DNA of 41,582 nucleotides from G020354085 sp964629975 (GTDB lineage: Bacteria > Pseudomonadota > Gammaproteobacteria > Acidiferrobacterales > Sulfurifustaceae), in NCBI GenBank assembly GCA_964629975.1, contig CAZVUN010000009.1, positions 1-41,582 on the forward strand, in the 5' to 3' direction. Below the pieces are notes generated by a model. It was not told the DNA's origin. It saw nothing but the letters and a program-made list of their open reading frames with translations, and ran no database searches. The position numbers and the translations under genes are program-made. This document shows, one piece after another, positions 30,818-38,350 of the stretch; within the stretch, counting starts at the first letter, position 1; the number at the start of each line of letters is the position of its first letter.

Positions 30818-31462
30818 TCAGAGCCCCTTGTTCTGCTCGATGACGTAGATCAGCAGGACGAACAGGAAAAACAGGAACTCCACGACCGTAATCAGGAATA
30901 ACAGCCACACGATGCGCCGCGCCGATGGCTTCATCGGCATCCACACACGGCGCAGGTACCAGCGCCAGCCCGGTACCCACGACCAGCGGCGCAGACGCAC
31001 GAAGTACACGCGCAGCGCCTCGCCCCAGGCCTTCAGACTCTTGTCGACCTCCTGCAGGCGCGCCTCGCGCTCGGCGGCGGGCAGTGCCTCGTAGTCGTCG
31101 GTCACCAGCAGGCGACTGCCGGTGCCGTGCGCCTCGATGGTGAAGAATGTGCGCTTCTTGATGCCCTGGCGATAAGTGACGGTGAGCCCGCTGCCGGGCC
31201 CCGGGGTGACGTCGAAATCGACCGCGAGCTTTTGTCCGTTACTCTGGTTTTCGAACTCGGCGTGGTAGCTGGCCGGCCCGGTTTGGCGCCAGGCGGAGAA
31301 GTACAGGTAGGGATTGACGCGAAACAGTGCCTCGACATCGCGGCAGTACGCCGCCAGCTCCTCCGGGCTCTGCGGCGCCGGTATCATCACCCACGCGACG
31401 TCCTGCGAGTCCGTGGGCAGGCGCGGGGTCTGCCCGGGTGCGGGCGGGGCGTGATCAGCCAC
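30818..31462 (-). CDS. Membrane-anchored SRPBCC/START-like protein of unknown function
   Basis: 214 aa from a GTG at 31462. I do not recognise a named family with confidence. Residues ~20-145 look like an SRPBCC (START-like) helix-grip fold: VAWVMIPAPQSPEELAAYC, VNPYLYFSAWRQTG, then alternating strands including LAVDFDVTPGPGSGLTVTY and KKRTFFTIEAHGTGSRLLVTDDYE. A Trp/Arg-rich segment (RRWSWVPGWRWYLRRVW) leads to a strongly hydrophobic C-terminal helix (about 183-208, VWLLFLITVVEFLFFLF), so the soluble domain probably faces the cytoplasm. It overlaps the upstream stress-protein gene by 8 nt, implying coupled expression. A lipid or hydrophobic ligand is possible but unproven. Confidence 0.75.
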   Translation of the reverse strand: MADHAPPAPGQTPRLPTDSQDVAWVMIPAPQSPEELAAYCRDVEALFRVNPYLYFSAWRQTGPASYHAEFENQSNGQKLAVDFDVTPGPGSGLTVTYRQGIKKRTFFTIEAHGTGSRLLVTDDYEALPAAEREARLQEVDKSLKAWGEALRVYFVRLRRWSWVPGWRWYLRRVWMPMKPSARRIVWLLFLITVVEFLFFLFVLLIYVIEQNKGL

Positions 31463-31928
31463 GGGGGTAAGGAGCGATCAGCAAGGGTACCGGGCTCGCG
31501 CGCAGCAGCTCATCGGTCAGCATGCGCGAGCGCAGCCCCGGCGCACGCCGGGGGCGGACCGAGCCCAGTATGGCCACGTCGACCCGCGTACGGCGCAGTT
31601 CCTCGAGCAGGCACTCGGCCGGCTTGCCGAAGACCAGCTTGGGCTCGTAGCGGGCGCGGCGCTTGCGGACCTGGCGTTCCAGGCGGCGGAAATGGGCCCG
31701 CACCTCGTCTTCGAGCTGTGTCTCCACGTAGCGCGCATAGATGTCGCGCGCCTTGGCGCTGTTCAACCAGTCATCACCCATCATGCCCTTCCAGAAGTCG
31801 GGCACGACGACGAGGTGGATGAGCCGCACCGTCGGACCACACATGGCCAGGGCGAGCTTCTCGGCGGCGACGGCGCCACGGGTACCGTGGCTGGCGAGCA
31901 GGAGGCGCTTCGGATTGAGGGGTGGCAT
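31455..31928 (-). CDS. Universal stress protein family (UspA-like)
   Basis: 157 aa from the ATG at 31928, the first residue set giving the USP strand MPPLNPKRLLLASHGTRG; upstream in-frame residues come from the preceding terminator region. The C-terminal half has VDVAILGSVRPRRAPGLRSRMLTDELLRASPVPLLIAPYP, which fits the ATP-loop layout of USPs (Gly-rich loop, then Ser/Thr and a last beta strand), although the loop is basic and glycine-poor, so ATP binding is uncertain. A central charged helix is rich in Arg and Lys. Translationally coupled to the SRPBCC-like gene. Confidence 0.82.
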   Translation of the reverse strand: MPPLNPKRLLLASHGTRGAVAAEKLALAMCGPTVRLIHLVVVPDFWKGMMGDDWLNSAKARDIYARYVETQLEDEVRAHFRRLERQVRKRRARYEPKLVFGKPAECLLEELRRTRVDVAILGSVRPRRAPGLRSRMLTDELLRASPVPLLIAPYPRG

Positions 31929-31962
31929 GAGTAAATCGGGTGCATCGTCGGAGATGCGAACC

Positions 31963-32001
31963 GCAAAAAAAGACCCGGTGGCAACCTGCGTCGCCACCGG
32001 G
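31963..32001 (-). terminator. Rho-independent terminator of the transporter/small-ORF unit
   Basis: On the minus strand CCCGGTGGC (32001-31993), a 10-nt loop and GCCACCGGG (31982-31974) form a perfect 9-bp stem followed by TC and seven T (31971-31965). It lies 17 nt after the small-ORF stop and 35 nt before the stress-protein ATG, so it closes the upstream unit and separates it from the stress-protein pair. Confidence 0.9.
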
Positions 32002-32018
32002 CCGCGACAGCGCTGCGT

Positions 32019-32147
32019 CTACTTGACGAACAAGTATACCAGCAAAGCGATACCCAGAGAGATGGCCAGCGCGATCATGTCCTCCGCGCGGTCGCTCTTG
32101 AAGATCGTCAGGGCCGTACCACGATCAAACTTTTCTTTGGCAGCCAT
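32019..32147 (-). CDS. 42-residue single-helix membrane protein next to the transporter
   Basis: A short gene with an ideal start: AGGAG at 32160-32156, 8 nt spacing, then ATG at 32147. The product is 42 aa. It has a charged N-terminal half (MAAKEKFDRGTALTIFKSDR) and one hydrophobic helix at about 24-40 (IALAISLGIALLVYLF) ending in Lys. It begins 19 nt after the transporter stop and is closed by a strong terminator, so the two form a compact unit. I know of no named family for it. By analogy with other tiny membrane proteins beside transporters (KdpF, AcrZ), a subunit or regulator of the transporter is a reasonable inference. It is not a fragment of a larger gene. Confidence 0.85.
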   Translation of the reverse strand: MAAKEKFDRGTALTIFKSDRAEDMIALAISLGIALLVYLFVK

Positions 32148-32166
32148 TGTTCAGTCTCCTGCGGGA

Positions 32167-33753
32167 TTAGATGGTCTCGTGCACGAACAGCAGCACGACG
32201 ATTAGCGAGCCAATTGCCTTCACCAGGCCCACGACGGTACCGATCACCAACGGTTGACCACCCGCCTGCTTGATCGACGCCATGGTGATCTGCATGCCGA
32301 GGCCGGTGAGGCCGAAGGTGAACAGCCAGGCAATGATGTCGCGGAACATCGCGATCTTCTTGGCCGTGTGGTAGACCGCCTGGTGCTGCTTCTTCAGGAT
32401 CTCGGTGGATTCCTTCGACAGGATCTTGGCATTGACGATGCCGCGCAGCACGGTGTCATGATCGATCGACATCGGCTTGCGGTTCTCGATCAGGCGCTGC
32501 AGCGCGGCCTTCTGGTCTTCACGCTGGACCTTGTCGAGTTCCGACTGCAGCTTGGCGGCCTGCTCATCGGTCAGGCGCTTGTCAGTGACCTTGCCTTCCT
32601 TGTCGGTCTTGACCAACACCTTGTCGCTGTTGTCGAAGTACTTGCCCTGGTAGTGCTGGGCCGGGGCGAACACGCCGGTCGAACCGAGCACGAACATGAT
32701 GATGAAGCCGAGCACGAACAGCGGGAACTTGGCGAAGATCACCTGACCGACGTTGACCTTCTCACCGGTGGCTTCACGCTTCACGTACCACACCGCCAGC
32801 CACAGCACGATGATCGGCAGGAACAGGATGCGCGTGATGTTGAAGATTTCCGCGACCTTGAGGGTCTCGATACCGTTCGGCTGGTAGGCGAGGGCGGCGC
32901 CCGCGACCTGCGCCGAGTTCAGGATGCCGGTACCGGCCCAGGCGCCGAACTGGGTGTACCCCATGTTGAAGGCCTTGCCAATCACCGGGAAGATGAACAT
33001 GCACAGCACACCCCACAACAGGATGGTGCCGATCGTATAGGCGATTTCGGTCGACTTGGCGTTGACCACCGGCGCCGCCGCGACCGAGGCCGACACACCG
33101 CACACGCCAAGGCCGGCCGACAGCACGCCGCCCATGGAGTTGGGGATGTTGCGGCGCGCACCCATCCACAGGGTCAGACCGACCGAGCCGAGCACGAAGA
33201 TGCCGATCAGCACGATGGACAGGCCGGCGAGCGCCTTCAGCTCTTCCCAGCTGTACAGCACGCCGAGGAGCACGACACCGGTCTTCAGGCCGAGGCGCGA
33301 GAGGCGCACACCGTTTTCCGCCCACGAAGGAACCTTGAAGACGTTGACGATGATGATACCCGCCAGGATGCCCATGACGACGTAGTTCAGGTTCATCACC
33401 GAGGCGAAGTTGAAGCCAAGTGCCGGTTGCGCGGCCTTGCCCCACTGCGCCATCTGCGGGTCGAGCACCCACTTGACGATGAAGGCGACGATGAGGATGA
33501 ACGCCAAACCGCCGACCGTCGACAGGTAGTAGTCCGCCTGGCCTTCGCTCGGCTTGGCGAGCAACTGCCACAGACCCACGACGGCGGCAATGCCACCACA
33601 CACGTAGCTCAGGACGATCATCTCGCCCGTGAGCTTCGAGGTGTGGAAGTACTTGATCATCGGCTCCATGACGCCGGCCTGCACCAGGTAGCCGAAGGCC
33701 ACCATGATCAGACCAATAATCAGCGTCCAGGGCGTCTTCTTCGTGTAGATCAT
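32167..33753 (-). CDS. YeiH/PF03601-family putative sulfate exporter, enlarged form
   Basis: 528-aa polytopic membrane protein. The core matches the YeiH (Cons_hypoth698, 'putative sulfate exporter') family: RLGLKTGVVLLGV, GVLSAGLGVCGVSASVAAAPVV (210-230) and FGAWAGTGILNSAQVAGAAL (269-288). It is much longer than YeiH (~350 aa). About 110 N-terminal residues add roughly three extra helices, and residues ~362-467 form a hydrophilic, Lys/Glu/Gln-rich coiled-coil-like segment inserted before the last helices. The start has GGAGGA about 8 nt upstream. Codons are strongly C-biased yet the insert is locally GC-poorer (31 of 60 in 32581-32640). Sulfate or sulfite export is the family label, not shown. 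Confidence 0.85.
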   Translation of the reverse strand: MIYTKKTPWTLIIGLIMVAFGYLVQAGVMEPMIKYFHTSKLTGEMIVLSYVCGGIAAVVGLWQLLAKPSEGQADYYLSTVGGLAFILIVAFIVKWVLDPQMAQWGKAAQPALGFNFASVMNLNYVVMGILAGIIIVNVFKVPSWAENGVRLSRLGLKTGVVLLGVLYSWEELKALAGLSIVLIGIFVLGSVGLTLWMGARRNIPNSMGGVLSAGLGVCGVSASVAAAPVVNAKSTEIAYTIGTILLWGVLCMFIFPVIGKAFNMGYTQFGAWAGTGILNSAQVAGAALAYQPNGIETLKVAEIFNITRILFLPIIVLWLAVWYVKREATGEKVNVGQVIFAKFPLFVLGFIIMFVLGSTGVFAPAQHYQGKYFDNSDKVLVKTDKEGKVTDKRLTDEQAAKLQSELDKVQREDQKAALQRLIENRKPMSIDHDTVLRGIVNAKILSKESTEILKKQHQAVYHTAKKIAMFRDIIAWLFTFGLTGLGMQITMASIKQAGGQPLVIGTVVGLVKAIGSLIVVLLFVHETI

Positions 33754-33863
33754 TATTGGACTCCTCCGGGTTGGGTTGAGATTGCGACTGCGGTTGCGGA
33801 GGTTTCATCCCCCGACTTATTGCATCAGCTTATTCTTATATACTGAACCGCCTCGATGACGGC
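33754..33863 (-). promoter_or_regulatory. Transporter mRNA leader (about 110 nt)
   Basis: Between the candidate transcription start and the ATG at 33753. It contains an AT-rich block TATATAAGAATAAG on the minus strand (33846-33830 region), which could be a second -10, then a GC-mixed stretch ending in a strong GGAGGAG ribosome site. No ORF of note and no clear riboswitch fold was seen by eye. Confidence 0.4.
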
Positions 33864-33870
33864 CGCACGC

Positions 33871-33899
33871 ATTCAAGCAGAGCTAACCGGCAGTGACAA
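33871..33899 (-). promoter_or_regulatory. Extended -10 sigma-70 promoter for the transporter unit
   Basis: Read on the minus strand: TTGTCA (33899-33894), 17 bp, TTGAAT (33876-33871), with TGC directly before the -10 (an extended -10 element). The -35 matches consensus at 5 of 6 and the -10 at 4 of 6. Together with the terminator at 31963-32001 it defines a two-gene unit. Confidence 0.65.
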
Positions 33900-33946
33900 G
33901 CCGCTACCCCAATAAAGTTTTGATGCGCGGATAGGGGCGTCCTAAT

Positions 33947-33963
33947 GCGTGCCATAGGCACGC
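33947..33963. repeat. Perfect 7-bp inverted repeat downstream of ygfZ
   Basis: GCGTGCC-ATA-GGCACGC lies 11 nt past the ygfZ stop and about 50 nt upstream of the transporter promoter -35. No T run follows on the minus strand, so it is a poor terminator; it could be an operator-like site or an mRNA-end hairpin. Confidence 0.5.
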
Positions 33964-33973
33964 GCTGTGGCGC

Positions 33974-35026
33974 TCAGGACTTGGGTTCGAGCTCATAAGG
34001 CAGGCGTTGCGTTGCGAGGCCTGGCCCGTCCGCCGCGCGCAGGTGCAGCACGCCCCCGGCCACGCTGCTCAGCTGCACCACGGCCAACAGGTCCGTGCCG
34101 TGATCCGGGGAGGGTTGCGCGTCGACCACGACGCCGGCGGATTGCCCGGGGAAGTCCGGCGCACAGATACGATCACCGGCGTGGGCCTGCACGTCAGCCG
34201 CGGCATGCAAGCGGAACATGCGTTGCTTCGGCTTACCCAGATAATGCATGCGCGCCACGATCTCCTGACCGGGGTAGCAACCCTTCTTGAAACTGACGCC
34301 CCCGATCAGCTCGAGGTTGGTGTTCTGTGGCACGAACTCCTCAACGGTCTGCGGCAGCACGCTCGGCAGGCCGGATTGAATGTCGAGCCAGGCCCAGGCC
34401 GCGGCGCCGGCCGGCTGTGCCGCGGGCTCGATGGCCTGCCACAGTTCGATGGCGCGCGCCGCCGGCGCCACCACGAAAAAACGCGGATGCGGTCCGGCCA
34501 GGCGCAGCACGCTCGTGTCGTTGTGCGAACGGCAGCCGTCCACCGCCGGGGGAAGGTCGCCGAGTGCGCGCTCAAGGGCGGGCGCGATGTCGGGGCCCGA
34601 GCAACCGATACAGACGAGCGCATCGTCGGCGCTCTCCAGCGCCACCTTGGAGCGCAGTACGAACATGCGCAAACGCTTGATCGTTGCCTCCTGCAACGAG
34701 GCCGGAACGATCAGGTAGTAGGCCTGGGCGCGTTGAAAAATACGAAATACCGCGAGCAGTCGGCCCTTGGCGGTGCAATAGCCGCTCAGCTGACTGCGGC
34801 TGTCGTCGACCAGGCGCAGGTCATTGGTGAGCTGCCCGTTCAGGAAGGTCAGGGCATCGGCGCCTTGGGCCCGTATCAATGACAGGTGCGAGAGCGCGCA
34901 CACAACATTCCCGTGGGCGGCGGCGCGCACCTCGGCGCGCGCCTCGCCAAATGCGGCCCGTCCGGCCTCCTCAATGCGGGCGCCGCGCGCGGCAAGAAAG
35001 GATTTCCATTCAGGATTCACGGGCAT
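33974..35026 (-). CDS. ygfZ: tRNA-modifying / Fe-S cluster-related folate-binding protein YgfZ
   Basis: COG0354/CAF17 family, related to the glycine-cleavage T-protein; binds folate and supports repair or assembly of some Fe-S enzymes. 350 aa from the ATG at 35026 (a GTG at 35041 would add five residues). The hallmark motif KGCYPGQEIVARMHYLGKPKQR is split over about 245-266, with the key Cys. Early segments HLSLIRAQGADALTFLNGQLTND and GYCTAKGRLLAVFRI are family-typical. It is divergent from the sdh operon, whose SdhB needs Fe-S clusters. Confidence 0.94.
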   Translation of the reverse strand: MPVNPEWKSFLAARGARIEEAGRAAFGEARAEVRAAAHGNVVCALSHLSLIRAQGADALTFLNGQLTNDLRLVDDSRSQLSGYCTAKGRLLAVFRIFQRAQAYYLIVPASLQEATIKRLRMFVLRSKVALESADDALVCIGCSGPDIAPALERALGDLPPAVDGCRSHNDTSVLRLAGPHPRFFVVAPAARAIELWQAIEPAAQPAGAAAWAWLDIQSGLPSVLPQTVEEFVPQNTNLELIGGVSFKKGCYPGQEIVARMHYLGKPKQRMFRLHAAADVQAHAGDRICAPDFPGQSAGVVVDAQPSPDHGTDLLAVVQLSSVAGGVLHLRAADGPGLATQRLPYELEPKS

Positions 35027-35087
35027 TGCCTCGATGCTCACGCCGGCCGGCCCGATCTTAGCGAAACCCCGGAGCGGAAAAAACCGG

Positions 35088-35115
35088 TAGACGCCCTGCG
35101 CCCGGGGCCTACACT
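35088..35115 (+). promoter_or_regulatory. Candidate sdhC promoter close to the start codon
   Basis: TAGACG (35088-35093), 16 bp, TACACT (35110-35115). The -10 is 7 nt before the sdhC ATG at 35123, so initiation at about 35121-35123 would give an essentially leaderless message. On the other strand TAAGAT (35060-35055) may serve ygfZ. Confidence 0.4.
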
Positions 35116-35122
35116 ATGCGCT

Positions 35123-35500
35123 ATGGGGCATAACAAGAATCGGCCGGTCTATCTCAACCTCATCCAGATCCGCCTGCCGATCGGCGGCGTGGTGTCGATC
35201 CTGCACCGCGTGAGCGGGGCGCTGCTGACCCTGCTGATCCCGCTGTTCCTGTACATGCTGCAGGAGTCGCTGCGCGACGCCGAGGCCTTCGCGCGTTACG
35301 CGCGCTACTTCGCCTCACCGCTCGGGCGCTTCAATGCGCTGCTTACGTTGTGGCTGTTCCTGCAGCATCTGCTGTCCGGCGTTCGGCACCTGCTGCTCGA
35401 TCTCGACATCGGCATTGACCGCACGCGCGCGCGCCACAGCGCCTGGATCACGCTCCTGCTGTCAGCGGCGTTGATTGTGGCAGCGGGGTCTGTCCTATGA
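35123..35500 (+). CDS. sdhC: Succinate dehydrogenase cytochrome b556 subunit SdhC
   Basis: Membrane anchor of complex II; binds quinone and heme b with SdhD. 125 aa, three hydrophobic segments. Conserved RPVYLNLIQIRLPIGGV and the quinone-site block ILHRVSGALL are at 8-35. The heme ligand is His82 in QHLLSGVRHLLLDL (E. coli His84). The ATG at 35123 has no Shine-Dalgarno site; a frame running in from upstream is not family-like. The stop overlaps sdhD as ATGA. Confidence 0.95.
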   Translation: MGHNKNRPVYLNLIQIRLPIGGVVSILHRVSGALLTLLIPLFLYMLQESLRDAEAFARYARYFASPLGRFNALLTLWLFLQHLLSGVRHLLLDLDIGIDRTRARHSAWITLLLSAALIVAAGSVL

Positions 35501-35862
35501 GCCGCGCGCCGCGCTCGCCCGGCAGCGCAAAGGCCGGTCTCGTGCAATGGCTGTTGCAGCGCGCCACGGCAATCTACCTGGCCGGCTTCGTGGTGTATGT
35601 CGTGGTGCGGCTGCTGGCCGCGCCGCTGCGCGAGCATGCCGCGTGGCAGGCGTGGTTCGCCTCGGGAACGGTGCGGCTCGCGTGGGCACTGGCGATCGGT
35701 TCGTTGCTGGTGCACGCCTGGATCGGCATGCGCAGCATCTATCTCGATTATCTGCATCCGCTGTGGCTGCGATTTGCCGTTTCATTCGTGACGGCGTTGG
35801 GGCTGGTCGCCGCGGCGCTGTGGGCGGCGGACATCCTGCTGCGTGCGGGGGCTGGCGCATGA
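35497..35862 (+). CDS. sdhD: Succinate dehydrogenase membrane anchor subunit SdhD
   Basis: Second membrane anchor of complex II. 121 aa, three hydrophobic segments. The start motif is VQWLLQRATAIYLAG (Q-R-x-T-A), and His73 in HAWIGMRSIYLDYL corresponds to the E. coli heme-site His71, with the quinone-site Tyr in LDYL. It overlaps both sdhC and sdhA by 4 nt, a tightly coupled operon. Confidence 0.95.
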   Translation: MSRAPRSPGSAKAGLVQWLLQRATAIYLAGFVVYVVVRLLAAPLREHAAWQAWFASGTVRLAWALAIGSLLVHAWIGMRSIYLDYLHPLWLRFAVSFVTALGLVAAALWAADILLRAGAGA

Positions 35863-37625
35863 AGGCCGTCGCCCGGCGTCGTTTCGATGCCCTGGTGATC
35901 GGCGCCGGGGGCGGGGGGCTGCGCGCAGCGCTGCAGCTGGCGCAGGGCGAGGCGCATGTCGCGGTGGTGTCCAAGGTGTTCCCGACACGCTCGCATACCG
36001 TCGCCGCGCAGGGCGGCATCAATGCCGCGCTCGGCAATGTCCTGCCCGACAACTGGCACTGGCACATGTACGACACCGTCAAGGGCAGCGACTACCTCGG
36101 CGACCAGGATGCCATCGAGTACATGTGCCAGGCGGCGGCGCGCCTGGTGATCGAGCTCGAGCACTATGGCGTGCCGTTCACGCGTCTCGACAACGGACGC
36201 ATCTATCAGCGCAAGTTCGGCGGGCAGAGCCAGAACTTCGGCGGCGAACAGGCGGCGCGCACCTGTCCGGCGGCCGATCGCACCGGGCACGCGATGCTGC
36301 ACACGCTCTACCAGCAGAACCTCAAGGCGCGCACGCATTTCTTCGATGAGTTCTTTGTCGTCGATCTGCTCATGGGCGCAGACGGCGAGTGCCTCGGGGC
36401 GCTGGTGCTCGAGATCGAGACCGGCGAGCCACTGGTGATCGAGGCCAAGGCGACGCTGCTTGCCACCGGCGGCGCGTGCCGCATTTTCCGCACCTCGACC
36501 AATGCCCACATCAATACCGGCGACGGCATGGCGATGGCGCTGCGCGCCGGCGTGCCGCTCGAGGACATGGAGTTCGTGCAGTTTCATCCCACCGGCATCG
36601 CCGGCATCGGGGTGCTGATCTCCGAGGGCGTGCGCGGCGAGGGCGGTTACCTCATCAATGCCGACGGCGAGCGTTTCATGGAACGCTACGCGCCGAAGGC
36701 CAAGGACCTGGCGAGCCGCGACGTGGTGTCGCGCTCGATCTACACCGAGGTGAAGGAGGGTCGGGGCTGCGGACCGGCGAAGGACCATGTGCTGCTCAAG
36801 GTCGATCACCTCGGCGCGGACATCATCAAGCAGCGCCTGCCGGGCATTCGCGACCTGGCCATGCGCTTTGCCGGCGTTGATCCGATCGACAAGCCGATCC
36901 CGGTCTATCCGACGGCGCATTACAGCATGGGCGGCATCCCGACCAACCGCTTCGGGCAGGTGGTGACGCCGGTCCAGACCGGACCGGAAGAGGCGGTTCC
37001 GGGACTGTACGCGGTGGGTGAATGCGCGTGCGTGTCGGTGCACGGCGCCAACCGCCTGGGCGGCAATTCGCTGCTCGACATCGTGGTGTTCGGGCGCGCC
37101 GCCGGGAATCACATGCTCGAGTATCTGGCCGAGCACCGCTACCATCGGGCGGCCCCGCAGGGCGCCGTCGATCAGGCGCTGGCGCGGCTCGCGCGCTGGG
37201 AGCGGTCCGGGGACGGCGAGTCGGTCGACGCGCTGCGCGCCGAACTGCAGCGCGTGATGGAGCAGCACTGTGGCGTGTTTCGCACGCACGAGGTGATGGC
37301 GGAGGGTATCCGCAAGATCGAGGCGCTCAACACGCGCCTGCAGGATGCGGTGGTGCGCGACCAGAGCCGGGTGTTCAATACCGCGCGCATCGAGGCGCTG
37401 GAACTCGAGAATCTGATGGAGGTTGCGCTCGCCACGATCTACTCGGCCGCGGCGCGCCAGGAATCGCGTGGCGCGCATTCGCGCCTCGACTATCCGACGC
37501 GCGACGACATCGGCTGGCTGAAGCACTCGTTGTACAGCCACGACGGGCGGCGGCTTGACTACAAGCCGGTACGCATGAAGCCGCTCACGGTCGAGGCGTT
37601 CCCACCGAAAGAGCGCGTCTACTAG
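35859..37625 (+). CDS. sdhA: Succinate dehydrogenase flavoprotein subunit SdhA
   Basis: Catalytic subunit of complex II, oxidising succinate to fumarate. 588 aa, identical in length to E. coli SdhA. The FAD dinucleotide fold is DALVIGAGGGGLRAAL at 10-25, and the covalent FAD attachment His46 is in TRSHTVAAQGGIN. Active-site segments are QFHPTGIAG, EGVRGEGGYL, MERYAPKAKDLASRDVVSR and PTAHYSMGGIPTN. The C-terminal HSRLDYPTRDD is conserved. The frame also extends upstream through sdhD, but ATG 35859 gives the family start. Confidence 0.98.
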   Translation: MKAVARRRFDALVIGAGGGGLRAALQLAQGEAHVAVVSKVFPTRSHTVAAQGGINAALGNVLPDNWHWHMYDTVKGSDYLGDQDAIEYMCQAAARLVIELEHYGVPFTRLDNGRIYQRKFGGQSQNFGGEQAARTCPAADRTGHAMLHTLYQQNLKARTHFFDEFFVVDLLMGADGECLGALVLEIETGEPLVIEAKATLLATGGACRIFRTSTNAHINTGDGMAMALRAGVPLEDMEFVQFHPTGIAGIGVLISEGVRGEGGYLINADGERFMERYAPKAKDLASRDVVSRSIYTEVKEGRGCGPAKDHVLLKVDHLGADIIKQRLPGIRDLAMRFAGVDPIDKPIPVYPTAHYSMGGIPTNRFGQVVTPVQTGPEEAVPGLYAVGECACVSVHGANRLGGNSLLDIVVFGRAAGNHMLEYLAEHRYHRAAPQGAVDQALARLARWERSGDGESVDALRAELQRVMEQHCGVFRTHEVMAEGIRKIEALNTRLQDAVVRDQSRVFNTARIEALELENLMEVALATIYSAAARQESRGAHSRLDYPTRDDIGWLKHSLYSHDGRRLDYKPVRMKPLTVEAFPPKERVY

Positions 37626-37648
37626 CGAGCAAGGACGGAGCCGAGGCC

Positions 37649-38350
37649 ATGGCGCTGCGATTCTCGATATACCGTTACAACCCGGAGACCGACAGCCGGC
37701 CGCGCATGCAGGCGTACGAGCTGCCGGATGACTGCGGCGCGATCATGCTGCTCGATGCGCTGCTGCTGCTGCGCCAGACCGACCCCAGCCTCGGCTTCCG
37801 CCGCTCCTGCCGCGAGGGGGTCTGCGGGTCGGACGGCATGAATATCAACGGCCGCAACGGGCTGGCCTGCATCACCCCGCTCAAGGACCTGCGCCAGCCG
37901 ATCGAGCTGCGCCCCTTGCCGGGCGTGCCGGTGGTGCGCGATCTGATCGTTGACCTGTCGCAGTTCTATCAGCACTACCGTACGGTCAAGCCGTGGCTGA
38001 TCAATCACGACCCGGAACCGGAAATCGAGCGCCTGCAGTCGCCCGCGCAGCGCGAGCAGCTCGACGGCCTGTACGAGTGCATCCTGTGCGCCTGTTGCAC
38101 GACCTCGTGTCCGTCGTTCTGGTGGAACCCGGACAAGTTTCTTGGACCGGCGGCGCTGCTGCAGGCATGGCGCTTCCTCGCCGACAGCCGGGACCAGGGT
38201 ACGCAGGAGCGGCTGGATGATCTCGAAGACCCTTACCGCCTGTTCCGCTGCCACACGATCATGAACTGCACCGACGTGTGCCCGAAGGGGCTCAACCCGA
38301 CACACGCCATAGGGCTCATCAAGCAGCTGCTCGCCAGACGCGTCCTGTGA
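37649..38350 (+). CDS. sdhB: Succinate dehydrogenase iron-sulfur subunit SdhB
   Basis: Electron-transfer subunit. 233 aa. The [2Fe-2S] site is Cys54, Cys59, Asp62 and Cys74 in CREGVCGSDGMNINGRNGLAC (split in the N-terminal ferredoxin domain). The [4Fe-4S] ligands are in CILCACCTTSCP and the [3Fe-4S] ligands in CHTIMNCTDVCPKGLNP. Follows sdhA by 23 nt; the TGA overlaps the sdhE GTG. Confidence 0.98.
   Translation: MALRFSIYRYNPETDSRPRMQAYELPDDCGAIMLLDALLLLRQTDPSLGFRRSCREGVCGSDGMNINGRNGLACITPLKDLRQPIELRPLPGVPVVRDLIVDLSQFYQHYRTVKPWLINHDPEPEIERLQSPAQREQLDGLYECILCACCTTSCPSFWWNPDKFLGPAALLQAWRFLADSRDQGTQERLDDLEDPYRLFRCHTIMNCTDVCPKGLNPTHAIGLIKQLLARRVL

Noticed and set aside
31929..31997. N-terminal extension of the universal stress protein (upstream ATG at 31997)
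   Set aside because: Its first codons lie in the T-rich tail and stem of the terminator of the preceding unit, and the residues are not USP-like.
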